Source: Chitinispirillaceae bacterium (GTDB lineage Bacteria; Fibrobacterota; Chitinivibrionia; Chitinivibrionales; Chitinispirillaceae). From it: a stretch of 64,000 nt of DNA. Each line of letters starts with the position of its first letter. Position 1 is the first letter of the stretch. Shown piece after piece: positions 54,930-64,000 of this stretch. Made by a program: the position numbers and the translations under genes. The stretch is from contig JAFGIN010000021.1 of the NCBI GenBank assembly GCA_016929595.1, positions 1-64,000 of the forward strand, given 5' to 3'. The notes under the pieces are model-generated. The model made no database searches. It saw nothing but the letters and a program-made list of their open reading frames with translations, and was not told where the DNA came from.

Positions 54930-55700
54930 CTAAGCGATGATTGAACGCCTGTTTCTAAAAGCATGATAGATTGTGTTCGCGAGTAACACGATCGAGCAGA
55001 CAATAACGACAGATTGAATCAATTTACTTTCATCTGCCTGTTGGTAAGCAATCGCAATGAACCCCCAAACACCCACTAACGCCGATTCACGTAAGTTTCT
55101 CGTGTAAATCAGATAGATATAGATAATCGTTGCTATAACAACAAAAATTACTCCCCGTATTGAAGCTCCCCACAGAAAACGGTCTCCGCCAGCACTGACT
55201 AATAAAACATTGACATTGAGAATCGTAGCAATCAGTATCCACCCGAAATAGACGACAATAGGCCACCAAACAAACAGAATGACCGCAGGAGGTGCATTCC
55301 ATCGTTCAAGATTCAATCGCTGAATCAATAGTATGAGCGACCCCATAAGTAAACCGATACAAATGAGGGAAAGACCGATTCTGTCATTAACCCAGGTAAT
55401 AATCCACAAAATGTTCGCCAGATTGGAAAGCGTGAAATAATAACCGATTGCACCAATCAGATCACGACCATTCTGTTTTTTCCATACGAACCATTGATAC
55501 CCAATAAATAATGATAATAACAGATAGATAAGCCCCCAGATTGAAAAAGCGTAACCAGCCGGTGTAATTGCTGTTGGGTATCGATTGCTTATCTCCCCGA
55601 CACTGCTGGTTCCGATCAGTTCGGTATTGGTGAGGTAATTAATAATCAGAACAAGTATAAAGGTCGTTGTATTCACTACCAGTTTGAAAAAATTATTCAT
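54930..55700 (-). CDS. TspO/MBR-like integral membrane protein
   Basis: A 256-aa membrane protein with about seven hydrophobic segments. YPTAITPAGYAFSIWGLIYLLL (about 45-65) is the conserved block of TspO-related proteins, with Trp-rich helices following (WNAPPAVILFVWWPIVVYFGW). TspO/MBR proteins bind porphyrins and sterol-like ligands. This longer form, with extra C-terminal helices, belongs to a bacterial subgroup without known function. AGGGC precedes the ATG. It may be co-transcribed with the lipoprotein gene. Confidence 0.82.
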   Translation of the reverse strand: MNNFFKLVVNTTTFILVLIINYLTNTELIGTSSVGEISNRYPTAITPAGYAFSIWGLIYLLLSLFIGYQWFVWKKQNGRDLIGAIGYYFTLSNLANILWIITWVNDRIGLSLICIGLLMGSLILLIQRLNLERWNAPPAVILFVWWPIVVYFGWILIATILNVNVLLVSAGGDRFLWGASIRGVIFVVIATIIYIYLIYTRNLRESALVGVWGFIAIAYQQADESKLIQSVVIVCSIVLLANTIYHAFRNRRSIIA

Positions 55701-56099
55701 ATCGCAAGCCCTATCTCTCGTAAATTATAGAATTATAACGATCAGATAGAGTACAATCAAATTCTTTACCATTCACCTGTGGATAGTTCAGAAGGATTAA
55801 TAACAGGGCACAGCGCACGAATTTATAATCCTCACGATGCGTTTTTTACTATCAGAAAATTGCTTTTACTTTTTAGTAAATTTTATCTCTATCTCTTCAT
55901 AAGATCCGGCAATCAGAGCCCATGTTTGCCATCGGGGACAGTCATTGAATAAGCTCATCACAGTCAACCAAAACTATGAGCTGGTGAATTACACATTCTG
56001 AGAATAGTATTGTGCAACTTTTGTTCCCGATCAAGCGGTACCGCTTAAGCCGATATGAATACCATGCAGAGTTAGATTCAGGAATTTATAGAAATTAAA
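55701..56099. other. Intergenic region, mostly AT-rich
   Basis: 399 bp. It contains the TspO promoter region (minus) and a 14-bp palindrome aagcggtaccgctt (56033-56046). No RNA gene or supported open frame. Confidence 0.45.
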
Positions 56100-56468
56100 T
56101 CATGCAATAGTTATTTTGATGTATGTTATTTCATTGCTTGAAATGGTAACGTAATGTGTGGAGGATGAAATTATGTCAGCTGCAAGAAATATTAACGAAA
56201 ATATATTATAATGTAAGAGATTAAATCCGCCACCGCAGAAAAAGTGTTTCATCTTAAAATACCACTGCGTCAAGAGCAATATGAGTTTCACCGTAAGATG
56301 CTGTTGAGCGTTCCAAAAGCTGAAGGAAAATAAACCACAGAACACATCCTGTGGAGTGTACGGCTTATCACCATATATGCCCCAGTTAGTAAAATAACCG
56401 ATTACATTGCCTGCATAGAGCGAATGCGCTGAAATCAGAATCAATAATAACATTGTAAATTGTCTCAT
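56100..56468 (-). pseudogene. N-terminal remnant of a GH18 chitinase
   Basis: A 122-codon frame. It opens with a signal peptide (to about residue 19, SLYA) and VIGYFTNWGIYGDKPYTPQDV (about 22-42), the N-terminal strand of GH18 chitinases. After that the sequence (FCGLFSFSFWNAQQ...) bears no relation to GH18 and is low-complexity and hydrophobic. The (beta/alpha)8 catalytic region with DxxDxDxE is missing. So only the beginning of a chitinase gene survives, fused to unrelated sequence. A small independent protein cannot be excluded. Confidence 0.55.
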
Positions 56469-56627
56469 GAATTTTTTATGTCCTCAATGAGTTAAAATTA
56501 TTCTGTTGAACCGTTAAAATTACCAGGGTAAAATAAAATATTGTACTCTTTTGGTTCAGTTAAGCGTTGAAAAATAGCAGGAACAATCTCAGAAGAACAG
56601 ATCAGATTGTTTGTGACTAAACGAAAG

Positions 56628-57293
56628 TCAGGGATGCTCTGGAAGAACCGGTTTCAGTGGTGTTTCATCATCATTCCCGGATAGAAGGTTCCACAAAAGA
56701 ATCCCACCACCAGCTAAGCCTGCTGCCCCGATTCCAGAGATTACTGCAATCAGTTTACGATTTCCTTTTTTATCGGGTGTTGAATAAAGTTCTTTTCTTT
56801 TCTGAAGATTGGATGGCCAGGGTAACGAAATGGTAATCGTTTCGTTTTTTTCCTCTATTATTACTTTAGATGGATCGTTGATCAGAGGATCGCAATCCAT
56901 AATCATTGTTGTAACATAATAAAATTCAGGATTAAGACCAGCAACATCCTGATTTTTATCTTTCAACTCTTCAATGAATGCAACTTTTTTAAGAGGACCT
57001 TTATTGACAGTTTTTTCTCTCTCCTCCAGCATGAAACCACCAAGTCGTGTGTTGACCAACGTTACAAATATCTTTTTTCCAATTTGTGACAATTCGAAAT
57101 AAAAGAGGGGTTGTCCCTGACTGAAATTGAGAATATACTTGACATTCTGTTCCTCGCCTTTTAAACGTGCGTCAACCCGTGTTGTCAAAAGAATCGAAAC
57201 AGAATCGGGATTCGGCATAAATTCAGCTTCATTGAAAGCATACGATGAAGTAAAACAGATGAATATGAAAAAAAACAATGCATTACTGCGCAT
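56628..57293 (-). CDS. Exported protein with AMIN-like domain and C-terminal membrane segment
   Basis: A 221-aa protein; ATG 57293 with CAGGAG is preferred to the upstream alternative. A signal peptide (about 1-19, ending SSYAF) is followed by a beta-rich domain (SILLTTRVDARLKGEEQNVKYILNF ... IFVTLVNTRLGGFML) that resembles AMIN domains. A C-terminal Gly-rich membrane segment (VISGIGAAGLAGGGILLWNLL, about 185-205) and an acidic/Pro tail follow. It overlaps the end of the 809-aa gene by 11 bp; it is the third gene of the secreted-protein operon. Confidence 0.7.
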   Translation of the reverse strand: MRSNALFFFIFICFTSSYAFNEAEFMPNPDSVSILLTTRVDARLKGEEQNVKYILNFSQGQPLFYFELSQIGKKIFVTLVNTRLGGFMLEEREKTVNKGPLKKVAFIEELKDKNQDVAGLNPEFYYVTTMIMDCDPLINDPSKVIIEEKNETITISLPWPSNLQKRKELYSTPDKKGNRKLIAVISGIGAAGLAGGGILLWNLLSGNDDETPLKPVLPEHP

Positions 57294-59712
57294 GGAAAAA
57301 CTCCTGCCGGCCAATGGAAATTTTTTGATACTGGACAAAGCTTTGCCTGGAGTTATCCATTATTGTCGAAAACTTTGCTATGTACACTCCAGATGTCAAC
57401 ATGACGTTAACTGACGGCTGTAAGCAGGTTGCCGCAAATTTTAAAACACATTTCCCCTGAAGATTAAAAAATTCTACAATCGCATGTTGTTGATTTCCGT
57501 TACTGAAATGGAATGTAATTCGGTTCTTATCAAATTTAAATGGTGCAGGACCAGGTACTTCATTCTGCACCGGCTGTGCTGGATACATTTTTTCAAAAGC
57601 AGGTTTATCTGCTGCCGCTAAATAAAGTACCGATTCGTTCTGTGGATTGATCCTGACAACATCTTTTGATACAACAGTGAAAACGTTTTCTTTTTTCCGC
57701 AGAAAACAGAATTGCATTGAACGTGAAGAATTAACTATTTCTGCAGATAGAGTGACACTATTTCCATTTGTTTTCGGAATATATAATTTGAAAAGAGATG
57801 CTGAATTATTGGAAGGACAGGATACTACACTTGCCTGCACATCACTTTCTCCCTGAAGGATTGACACACATGGAGTTGAAAATGAAGGTGGCTGAGGACA
57901 ACAGAGTGTGTCGCTTCCCCGATGAGCAGCACACCAAACTGTTGTAGCAGTTCCATTTGCTGCAACGCCTTTAACCGCAATGGAATATGAGGCGCCTGCA
58001 GATCGTCTTGTTAATACCGTGCCCGCAACCGGTTGATCGAATGTGTAGACTGGAAAATGTAACTGTATAGCTGTATCAAACGGATTGTATGCAGTGTAAC
58101 CATTCGATTCACTTGAAAAAGTAAGGTTACCGCAACTGTCACCATTGATCGTTTTGCTGAACATCAGATTGGCAGAATAGCTTTTTGCAGAATCATTTTT
58201 TACCCAGCGATAATAATAAACATCGGATGCTGCAGTTCCTGTAGTTTTGATTACATCAGAAAGACGTATGCCAAAACTGTAGGGAATACTGAAATCGGTC
58301 CAGTTTTTTGGTGAAAGTGTAACAATAAAATCACCTTTCACTGGTGGTGTTTTCCCTTTTCCAAGCTCAAAAACAACTGACTGTTTCGTTATTAACCAGA
58401 AGAGTGATGATGGAGTGAATTGAAAGCTGGATTTATTTCCAGATGATAATTCGAGCCATGTATTCTTTGTTGATACATTACTGGCGGATGGAGCCCAGCG
58501 ATAAAGTCTGAAAATTGAGTTGTTTAACGTTCCGCCTGAAAGTTGAAATAGTGTTTTCAACGCAGAATGGACACCCGGGCTGTCAATAGTAACTGTTGTG
58601 AATACCGGTGTGATACATTTACTCTCCGTACTGATGATATCTCCGGTTACACGGATACTGCGGCGGGAAAGATCAACGGTATCCTGAAATGTCCCATCGG
58701 TTATAACAAGAAATGCCCTTGCCCCATTTTTACTGAATTCAAGAAACGGGAATTTGCAAATAATCAAACCTGAAGTATCAGGGACAATTCCGTTTGATAC
58801 AGGACGAACAATGGTGGAGTCTTCATCAGAAAGACAGAAAAAGCTCCAGCGAACACCCGGGCAGTTATCATGTATCAGAATCGTGTCTGATGTGGCTTCG
58901 ATATCGATAACAGAGGTAGTATCTGAGAGAACCTGAATAACCGGAGGAACAGTGTCTGTCAAAACAACAAATGGTAATTCCATTCTACTTGCGACTGTAT
59001 AGATAATCGAATGCACCGTGTCATAAAAAGTATTCTTCTGTGCCCGATACAGTCCTGATGAATCCGTGAAGATGCGCGTAAAAGAACCGTTGAATTTACT
59101 GGTATCAATTTTAAATCCAATGTAAAAGGGAACCGTAGGTTCCGGATGTAAAAAACGAATTCCTGGTCCTGCAAGTGTAAGCCCCTTAAGATGCGACTGA
59201 TCAGGAATGTAACTAACAACAGTGTCGATATGTGGAGGGATACCCAGTGGATAATCCCGATTTTTCCAGAGAAATACACTTTTTTTCAAAATCGCAACAG
59301 TATCAATTTTTTTCCCGGGATCAAAAAATTCAACTGGCTGTCTCGAAGAAGATTCAATCGATATCGTTCGTATTGAATGTGAATCAGGTGCGATCCAACC
59401 GTTCTCATTTTTCATCCAGATTGAAAGCGTGTATGTAGTATCAAAGTGCAATTCAGGTATGAAAAAGGTGGTATCAAGCAATGATGTTTCAAAGATAATC
59501 AAAAAATCAGGGATGCTGTCAGGTGTTTTTCCAAGGTTGACACTTATGCCCCCCTGATAAGCACCCTGAACGCCAGATGTGTCAAATGTCAATGACATCG
59601 CCACAGCGAAGTGGTCAGGATCAAATGCGGCACTGGAAATTGCAAATCGGTTGGAAATACCTGATGCGCAAAGCGAAACAGTAAAAAACAGCAGTAATAG
59701 TAATTGCTTCAT
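57283..59712 (-). CDS. Large secreted beta-domain protein with T9SS-like C-terminus
   Basis: An 809-aa secreted protein. Signal peptide about 1-17 (CASG). The body is a string of beta-sandwich domains of Ser/Thr/Asp-rich composition, with no catalytic residues visible (TLSIWMKNENGWIAPDSHSIR is a fibronectin type III-like strand). The C-terminal 80 residues are a FlgD/T9SS-like domain: FNLQGKCVLKFA and LTSGVYIAKFS. The start overlaps the end of the upstream gene by ATGA (59709-59712). It is the second gene of a three-gene operon and probably functions with its large neighbour on the cell surface. Confidence 0.78.
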   Translation of the reverse strand: MKQLLLLLFFTVSLCASGISNRFAISSAAFDPDHFAVAMSLTFDTSGVQGAYQGGISVNLGKTPDSIPDFLIIFETSLLDTTFFIPELHFDTTYTLSIWMKNENGWIAPDSHSIRTISIESSSRQPVEFFDPGKKIDTVAILKKSVFLWKNRDYPLGIPPHIDTVVSYIPDQSHLKGLTLAGPGIRFLHPEPTVPFYIGFKIDTSKFNGSFTRIFTDSSGLYRAQKNTFYDTVHSIIYTVASRMELPFVVLTDTVPPVIQVLSDTTSVIDIEATSDTILIHDNCPGVRWSFFCLSDEDSTIVRPVSNGIVPDTSGLIICKFPFLEFSKNGARAFLVITDGTFQDTVDLSRRSIRVTGDIISTESKCITPVFTTVTIDSPGVHSALKTLFQLSGGTLNNSIFRLYRWAPSASNVSTKNTWLELSSGNKSSFQFTPSSLFWLITKQSVVFELGKGKTPPVKGDFIVTLSPKNWTDFSIPYSFGIRLSDVIKTTGTAASDVYYYRWVKNDSAKSYSANLMFSKTINGDSCGNLTFSSESNGYTAYNPFDTAIQLHFPVYTFDQPVAGTVLTRRSAGASYSIAVKGVAANGTATTVWCAAHRGSDTLCCPQPPSFSTPCVSILQGESDVQASVVSCPSNNSASLFKLYIPKTNGNSVTLSAEIVNSSRSMQFCFLRKKENVFTVVSKDVVRINPQNESVLYLAAADKPAFEKMYPAQPVQNEVPGPAPFKFDKNRITFHFSNGNQQHAIVEFFNLQGKCVLKFAATCLQPSVNVMLTSGVYIAKFSTIMDNSRQSFVQYQKISIGRQEFFHAQ

Positions 59713-62700
59713 GGTTTGATTCCAAGTATCCCGGAGTAAATAACTGGCTTTGCTTTAACACCTTCAGTTTCAACACTCACTTTTAGAACAACTTTGTAAA
59801 TTCCTGGTGAAACCCGGTTTTTATTTTGAGCGTAGCCGTTCCAATAAACATAATAATGATAAATAGTACCATCATTATCCCATCCTGCAGGACGTATGTT
59901 TTTGTTTACGGGTCGTGTAATAACAGGTCCATCTGCAACAAGGTTTTTCCAGCGGTAATGAACTCCCGGGTCGGAGCAGACAATATTACCGACAGCATCG
60001 AAAATGGTGATCTGGCCTTTGACAGTACTCTTTACATTTTCTGGAAGCTTCAGGAGAAACTGCATCACAATACCCGCGTTGTCAGCCCTGACCCAGTCAG
60101 GAGCCATTGGATTATGATCAATATTGAAAAATCCTGCAGGTTCCCTGAGCTCTGTAGCTCTTCCCGGGTTGGGAAAGATCCTCATCTTTTCAACAACATT
60201 CCCGCGAATTTCCACATTTACTTTCCGGTTATTTTGATGTGGAACGTTATTATACCGGTCTGTCAGGACGTATGCTGAAGAATCTGTTCTGATATTGAAA
60301 CAGTGTTTGTTGGTTAATTCTACCGAGTTGGTCGTATTGAAAAAAAGCTGATTGGGACTGAGAGGACCGTTAAATCCGGTAATTCCTGAAAGCAGAGAAA
60401 ATTGTTCCATTGAATCCGCGTGTACCTGCCGCCAGGTATTAAAAACATCGGCAGGCATTTGAAGGAGAGAAAAGATACCACCGCCAGGTCCGGAGATCCT
60501 TTCACTGAAAGTAACAGTGATAAGGTCATTTTTGCGGTTGTTATCCTTGATCTCTTTTACGATCGATTCGATAACCGGGCCGGCTCCATCGGTTGTAGTG
60601 ACTGAAAGTGTATCGGGGGCCTTAACAAGAAAATACCGGGAATTATCAAATGTAATTTGAGGAGTCCATGCAGTCTGCATCACTTCAGATGGTTGTTCCT
60701 GAAGGTAGAGTGACATGGTTTGATTATCTGAAGAAAGCGCTAAACTGTCTACTGAGAATGTTGTTGAACGGTAACTGATTTTGAAATCAGTCAGCTTGAG
60801 TGATGATTCAAGGTAGACCGGCCTGTCAAACGTAATGGTGATTTTATCGAGAAGACCATTCCCGTCTGTATCATCGGTAACAGCTGAGCTGACATTAGAG
60901 CGTGGTCCCAATATAAAGATATGTAGCGAATCTTTGATTGCATGGGATTGTGAAGATCGGGCAATAATGTACCCGCTCTCATCGTCAGTGACAATATCGG
61001 GATCGGATTCATAAAGTACCCGGGAAATGTTTATAGTATCGTGGAGTGGATGAAGTGTACCATTAACTGTCCAGTTACACAATTCTCTTCCACGCATATT
61101 TCTGTAGATATCGTAACCGACAGAATAAATCATAACCTGGTCTGACAGGTGTCGGAGAGTAATCGAATCCTCGCAACAGGGATATGTATGTGCAAGTTTC
61201 AGATGGTTGAGAGCGGCAGGTTTCAAACGGAATGTATTACTGAATGAAAGCACGGTATCAAATTCAGTTACAATCCGGTGAAGGCTGTCTTTGCTGGCTG
61301 GAGCGTTATACAGGACAAATGTAACAGTGTCAATTCCATCGTTAAAACACTGATCGAGGCTTGCATTAAATGATGGAACAAAATTTACCAGAGATGTTCC
61401 CTCATCGCATACGACTACAGGTGAATATCCGCTTTGGCCGTATCCAATGACATCACCGTATTTGATCTGATGTCCGGATGTTTTGTTAAAGCAGTATTGA
61501 CCAGGAACAAGGCCGTCTTTGTTGTAAATTTTCACTGTGGCGGAGATACTGTCACCTGCAATAAGCTGTTCATGAGGAGTGGTAATAACTATTTCTGAAC
61601 GGACAGGTTTTCCACGTGTAAAGTTTACTGATATGGTATCATATAGTTCATCGGTGCCTGCGATATGAGCGATTATGTAACCGTTTTGCGGCCGCACAGG
61701 GGAAAAAGAATACGAAACCGACCCGGCCGGTGGTGCCGGAAAAATAGAAATGGAATCCGACACACTCCAGTCAGATGGTACATCTTTCCATAGTGCTGTA
61801 TCAGATCGCAATCCACGGGTAATCAGTGTGGTATCATCATTGGTGGTCATTGTCAGCAAAGGCAATGGGTTCAGATCAGGTGTCGTGATTTCTAAATCGA
61901 CATAATGATAAGGGAGGAGTGTCACTGATGCACTGTCGGTGAAATTTCCGCTGTTCACAAAAATTTTACAGGATCCACTTATAACCGAAATGTTTTTGAT
62001 AACAGTACCTGCGTATGCAAATGAACCAGCTGATACCGTTGCAATAGTATCGGTGCTTCCCCAGGTACCATTTCTTAATGAGTCGATATAATTTCCAAGA
62101 GAGTCTCTGACAATTGCATATACTGTTACCTGGGTACGATTATCAGGAATCTCTATATTGTTAATTTCTGAAGGTGCATTTAACGATCGGGAAGGATTGG
62201 CGTGTGATTCAATAACAACACGATATGGTGTACCCGGACCGATCCTGATCAGACCTGAATCTATCAAACTGCCAAAGGATGATTTAATTTGGACAGTCCT
62301 GTATGCCTGTACCGGCAAATAATCAAATGTGAATTTTTTCGACGACACAATTTTTCCTGTAGAATCATCGATGCTGACATTCTGCTTTTCAATTATTTGC
62401 CATTTTGTAGAATCTGTCAGCGATTGTTCTTTGAGTCGGACGCCCCGCTTATCGAAAATACAGGATAGTAAACCAATGGTTTTACCGGCAACAAATGTTG
62501 TATCATCGGGTAACGGTGAGCCGTTGTTAAGATAGATCATTGTTGAAAAAGGAGCACCGGGGAGAGCTTTTACGGGTAACGTGTAGCGCAGATAATTTTG
62601 ATAAACAATCTCAATATATCCTGTTCCGGTGTCACTCGGACAGAACCTGTATGAACTATCTGAATGTAGTGTGGTTGTCGGGATCCATTTAAGAGAACTC

Positions 62701-64000
62701 CAGACTACCGTGACAGGTTCCCATTTATTGTTATCCTTCCTGAGACCGATAGCAACAAGTGAAGTACAGTTGTCGGTAGATATCTGAAGTGTCGGGAAAA
62801 AGTGAAAACCATTTGCCCCTGAACTGATGCGGATTGAATCATAACTGACAGCAGCAACATTGACTGTGAGTGTATCCGGCAAAATCATGGAGTTTGAACT
62901 CATCTTCGCAGTAGCAAGGATGTTGCCACTTCCCGTTCCACGATTGATAACACCTTCTCCTTCAGATGTATCTCCATTAGCAATAGAACATATGCCTCCG
63001 GTAAAAAGCGGCGAAGCGATTGTTGTTGTATCCCAGTGAGTTTGAGTACACGGCCCGGCGTAATTACCAAAAAAATCACGTAATACAGCATATATACGGA
63101 AAGATGCGGTGTTACTTGCCAGTTGCACACGGGTTGTCTGGACAACATGATTAAAACTGAAACCAGGAGTGGATGTATCTGCAATGACTTCAATTGATAC
63201 CTGATAAGCAGGACCGGGGCCTGGAATGAATGTTTTACATGCTCTGAGAGTGTCCTTAATAATCGGAGAATATATTGATGCGCATACAGTAAATTGTTTA
63301 AAAGCTGTCCGGCAGAGAAAACGTAGTTGTGATCGATCACTTCCCTGCAATATCATATCGTTGTGAATCGCTTCTCCTGCAAATCTCCAGGAAACAAGTG
63401 TATCGTATTGAGGTGCTCTGACTTTGATTCCCTGGGAATCAGCCCAGACTTCTGCCCGGAATATCGCGGTATCACCAGCTTTTATCACCTGATTACTCTG
63501 AATCACCACAATTGAATCCGGCAATTTCTCGACATTAAGATGCAGGCCCCTTACTTTAAAGATTACATCATTGAAATCAAAATCAGATGCAACCAATGTA
63601 TCGTTTGCGGGATTGATTTTTACACCTTCGTCTTCAAAACCAAAAACGATAGTGTCTGTCAAAATGTTATTATCAACTATTCTTCCTGCAACAGACCATC
63701 TGTTGCCATATCCTGGTCTCACTCCGAAATCTCTTGCAACGAAAGCTGCCCCTGGATAGGCCTGCTGGTTTTCCGGATCAACGCCTCTTCGGTTCTGTCC
63801 GGTATAGCGACGATTAGAGCTATTCTGACGCAAGTACATGAAAAATATCTCAGTACCGGGAGTGACAGGCGTTTGCAATATTGCCGACAGATTAACACTC
63901 GTTCCCGTTTGTTTGTTTGTAAACAAGAACAGCGCTGAATCGTTATATCCCGGAACCATAAAATAAAGGTTACCGATCTCATCAGATTCTGATGACTCAC
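59709..64000 (-). CDS. Giant secreted protein, DUF4114-like and multiple Ig-like domains (5' end missing)
   Basis: The gene runs off the window: the frame stays open from 63959 to 64000, so the start is outside. About 1430 residues are visible. Near the visible N-terminus a DUF4114-like domain ends in IVFGFEDEG...DSDFDFNDVIFKV-type residues, here VASDFDFNDVIFKVRG (near 63590). A series of Ig-like domains of about 100-130 residues follows. At least two share a strand pattern (FRIYAVLRDFFGNY; VTVYAIVRDSLGNY). DGNGLLDKITITFDRPVYL begins another domain. The C-terminus is a FlgD-like Ig domain (TIFDAVGNIV ... WNGYAQNKNRVSPGIYKV). Likely a surface adhesin or cell-wall-like structural protein. Confidence 0.82.
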   Translation of the reverse strand, partial: ESSESDEIGNLYFMVPGYNDSALFLFTNKQTGTSVNLSAILQTPVTPGTEIFFMYLRQNSSNRRYTGQNRRGVDPENQQAYPGAAFVARDFGVRPGYGNRWSVAGRIVDNNILTDTIVFGFEDEGVKINPANDTLVASDFDFNDVIFKVRGLHLNVEKLPDSIVVIQSNQVIKAGDTAIFRAEVWADSQGIKVRAPQYDTLVSWRFAGEAIHNDMILQGSDRSQLRFLCRTAFKQFTVCASIYSPIIKDTLRACKTFIPGPGPAYQVSIEVIADTSTPGFSFNHVVQTTRVQLASNTASFRIYAVLRDFFGNYAGPCTQTHWDTTTIASPLFTGGICSIANGDTSEGEGVINRGTGSGNILATAKMSSNSMILPDTLTVNVAAVSYDSIRISSGANGFHFFPTLQISTDNCTSLVAIGLRKDNNKWEPVTVVWSSLKWIPTTTLHSDSSYRFCPSDTGTGYIEIVYQNYLRYTLPVKALPGAPFSTMIYLNNGSPLPDDTTFVAGKTIGLLSCIFDKRGVRLKEQSLTDSTKWQIIEKQNVSIDDSTGKIVSSKKFTFDYLPVQAYRTVQIKSSFGSLIDSGLIRIGPGTPYRVVIESHANPSRSLNAPSEINNIEIPDNRTQVTVYAIVRDSLGNYIDSLRNGTWGSTDTIATVSAGSFAYAGTVIKNISVISGSCKIFVNSGNFTDSASVTLLPYHYVDLEITTPDLNPLPLLTMTTNDDTTLITRGLRSDTALWKDVPSDWSVSDSISIFPAPPAGSVSYSFSPVRPQNGYIIAHIAGTDELYDTISVNFTRGKPVRSEIVITTPHEQLIAGDSISATVKIYNKDGLVPGQYCFNKTSGHQIKYGDVIGYGQSGYSPVVVCDEGTSLVNFVPSFNASLDQCFNDGIDTVTFVLYNAPASKDSLHRIVTEFDTVLSFSNTFRLKPAALNHLKLAHTYPCCEDSITLRHLSDQVMIYSVGYDIYRNMRGRELCNWTVNGTLHPLHDTINISRVLYESDPDIVTDDESGYIIARSSQSHAIKDSLHIFILGPRSNVSSAVTDDTDGNGLLDKITITFDRPVYLESSLKLTDFKISYRSTTFSVDSLALSSDNQTMSLYLQEQPSEVMQTAWTPQITFDNSRYFLVKAPDTLSVTTTDGAGPVIESIVKEIKDNNRKNDLITVTFSERISGPGGGIFSLLQMPADVFNTWRQVHADSMEQFSLLSGITGFNGPLSPNQLFFNTTNSVELTNKHCFNIRTDSSAYVLTDRYNNVPHQNNRKVNVEIRGNVVEKMRIFPNPGRATELREPAGFFNIDHNPMAPDWVRADNAGIVMQFLLKLPENVKSTVKGQITIFDAVGNIVCSDPGVHYRWKNLVADGPVITRPVNKNIRPAGWDNDGTIYHYYVYWNGYAQNKNRVSPGIYKVVLKVSVETEGVKAKPVIYSGILGIKP

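Noticed and set aside
56033-56046. 14-bp palindrome aagcggtaccgctt
   Set aside because: Isolated palindrome of this size is expected by chance in 64 kb and has no neighbouring regulatory gene.
1-64000. tRNA, rRNA or CRISPR loci
   Set aside because: I looked through intergenic stretches for cloverleaf-like sequences, rRNA signatures and regularly spaced direct repeats and found none that is convincing; a covariance-model scan was not possible.

Overview
The window looks like a chromosomal segment of a free-living, Gram-negative, polysaccharide-degrading bacterium, most probably Fibrobacterota (Chitinispirillum/Chitinivibrio side) or a close FCB-group relative. The reasons are a large GH9 cellulase with CBM11/CIA30-like modules, several secreted proteins with T9SS/FlgD-like beta domains, an alpha-glucan storage cluster, two Hanks-type kinases and long multidomain envelope proteins of the kind common in that phylum. 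Taxonomy is inferred from gene content only. I saw no rRNA or tRNA gene, CRISPR array or intact insertion sequence.

Layout. 1-4.9 kb: a degenerate octamer/heptamer tandem repeat, a SWIM-SNF2 helicase, ThiE and a ferritin-like protein. 5.1-7.0 kb: a two-gene radical SAM/exported-protein system whose partner carries four consecutive YG-starting hexapeptides; this is the most interesting locus here. 7.3-14.0 kb: an esterase-like secreted hydrolase, then an accessory zone (AbiEi/AbiEii pair, a broken DUF4143 ATPase, an intact one). Its modules are separated by copies of one low-complexity dispersed repeat. 14.0-16.8 kb: cyclophilin and DsbD. 16.9-27.1 kb: the alpha-glucan cluster. MalQ and a TreS-maltokinase fusion lie on the minus strand; a membrane kinase with ankyrin repeats, GlgA and a GH57 enzyme lie on the plus strand. 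The maltokinase half of the fusion has lost key residues.

27.2-33.4 kb: mostly minus-strand small genes: a zinc-ribbon protein, a stand-alone NFACT-R protein, two NmrA-like proteins, a nuclease-fold protein with a lost active site, a Blc lipocalin and a CgeB-like glycosyltransferase. 33.6-43.5 kb: a cellulose-related block with a membrane-anchored AraC regulator, a 758-aa secreted protein, the 1197-aa GH9 enzyme and two paralogous envelope proteins. The regulator's extracytoplasmic domain resembles the GH9 accessory modules. 43.6-46.7 kb: DUF4390-like protein and an NtrY/NtrX-type two-component system. 46.9-53.6 kb: PAC2 and PRC-barrel pair, a subtilase-fold protein lacking its catalytic His and Ser, an Sfp-type phosphopantetheinyl transferase, LarB and a second kinase. 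53.7-64 kb: small secreted proteins, a TspO-like membrane protein, a GH18 remnant, and a three-gene minus-strand operon of large secreted proteins, the first of which (DUF4114-like) runs off the window.

Functionally the window joins intracellular alpha-glucan turnover with extracellular cellulose attack and its probable sensing. Gene families are assigned by reading motifs, not by database search.
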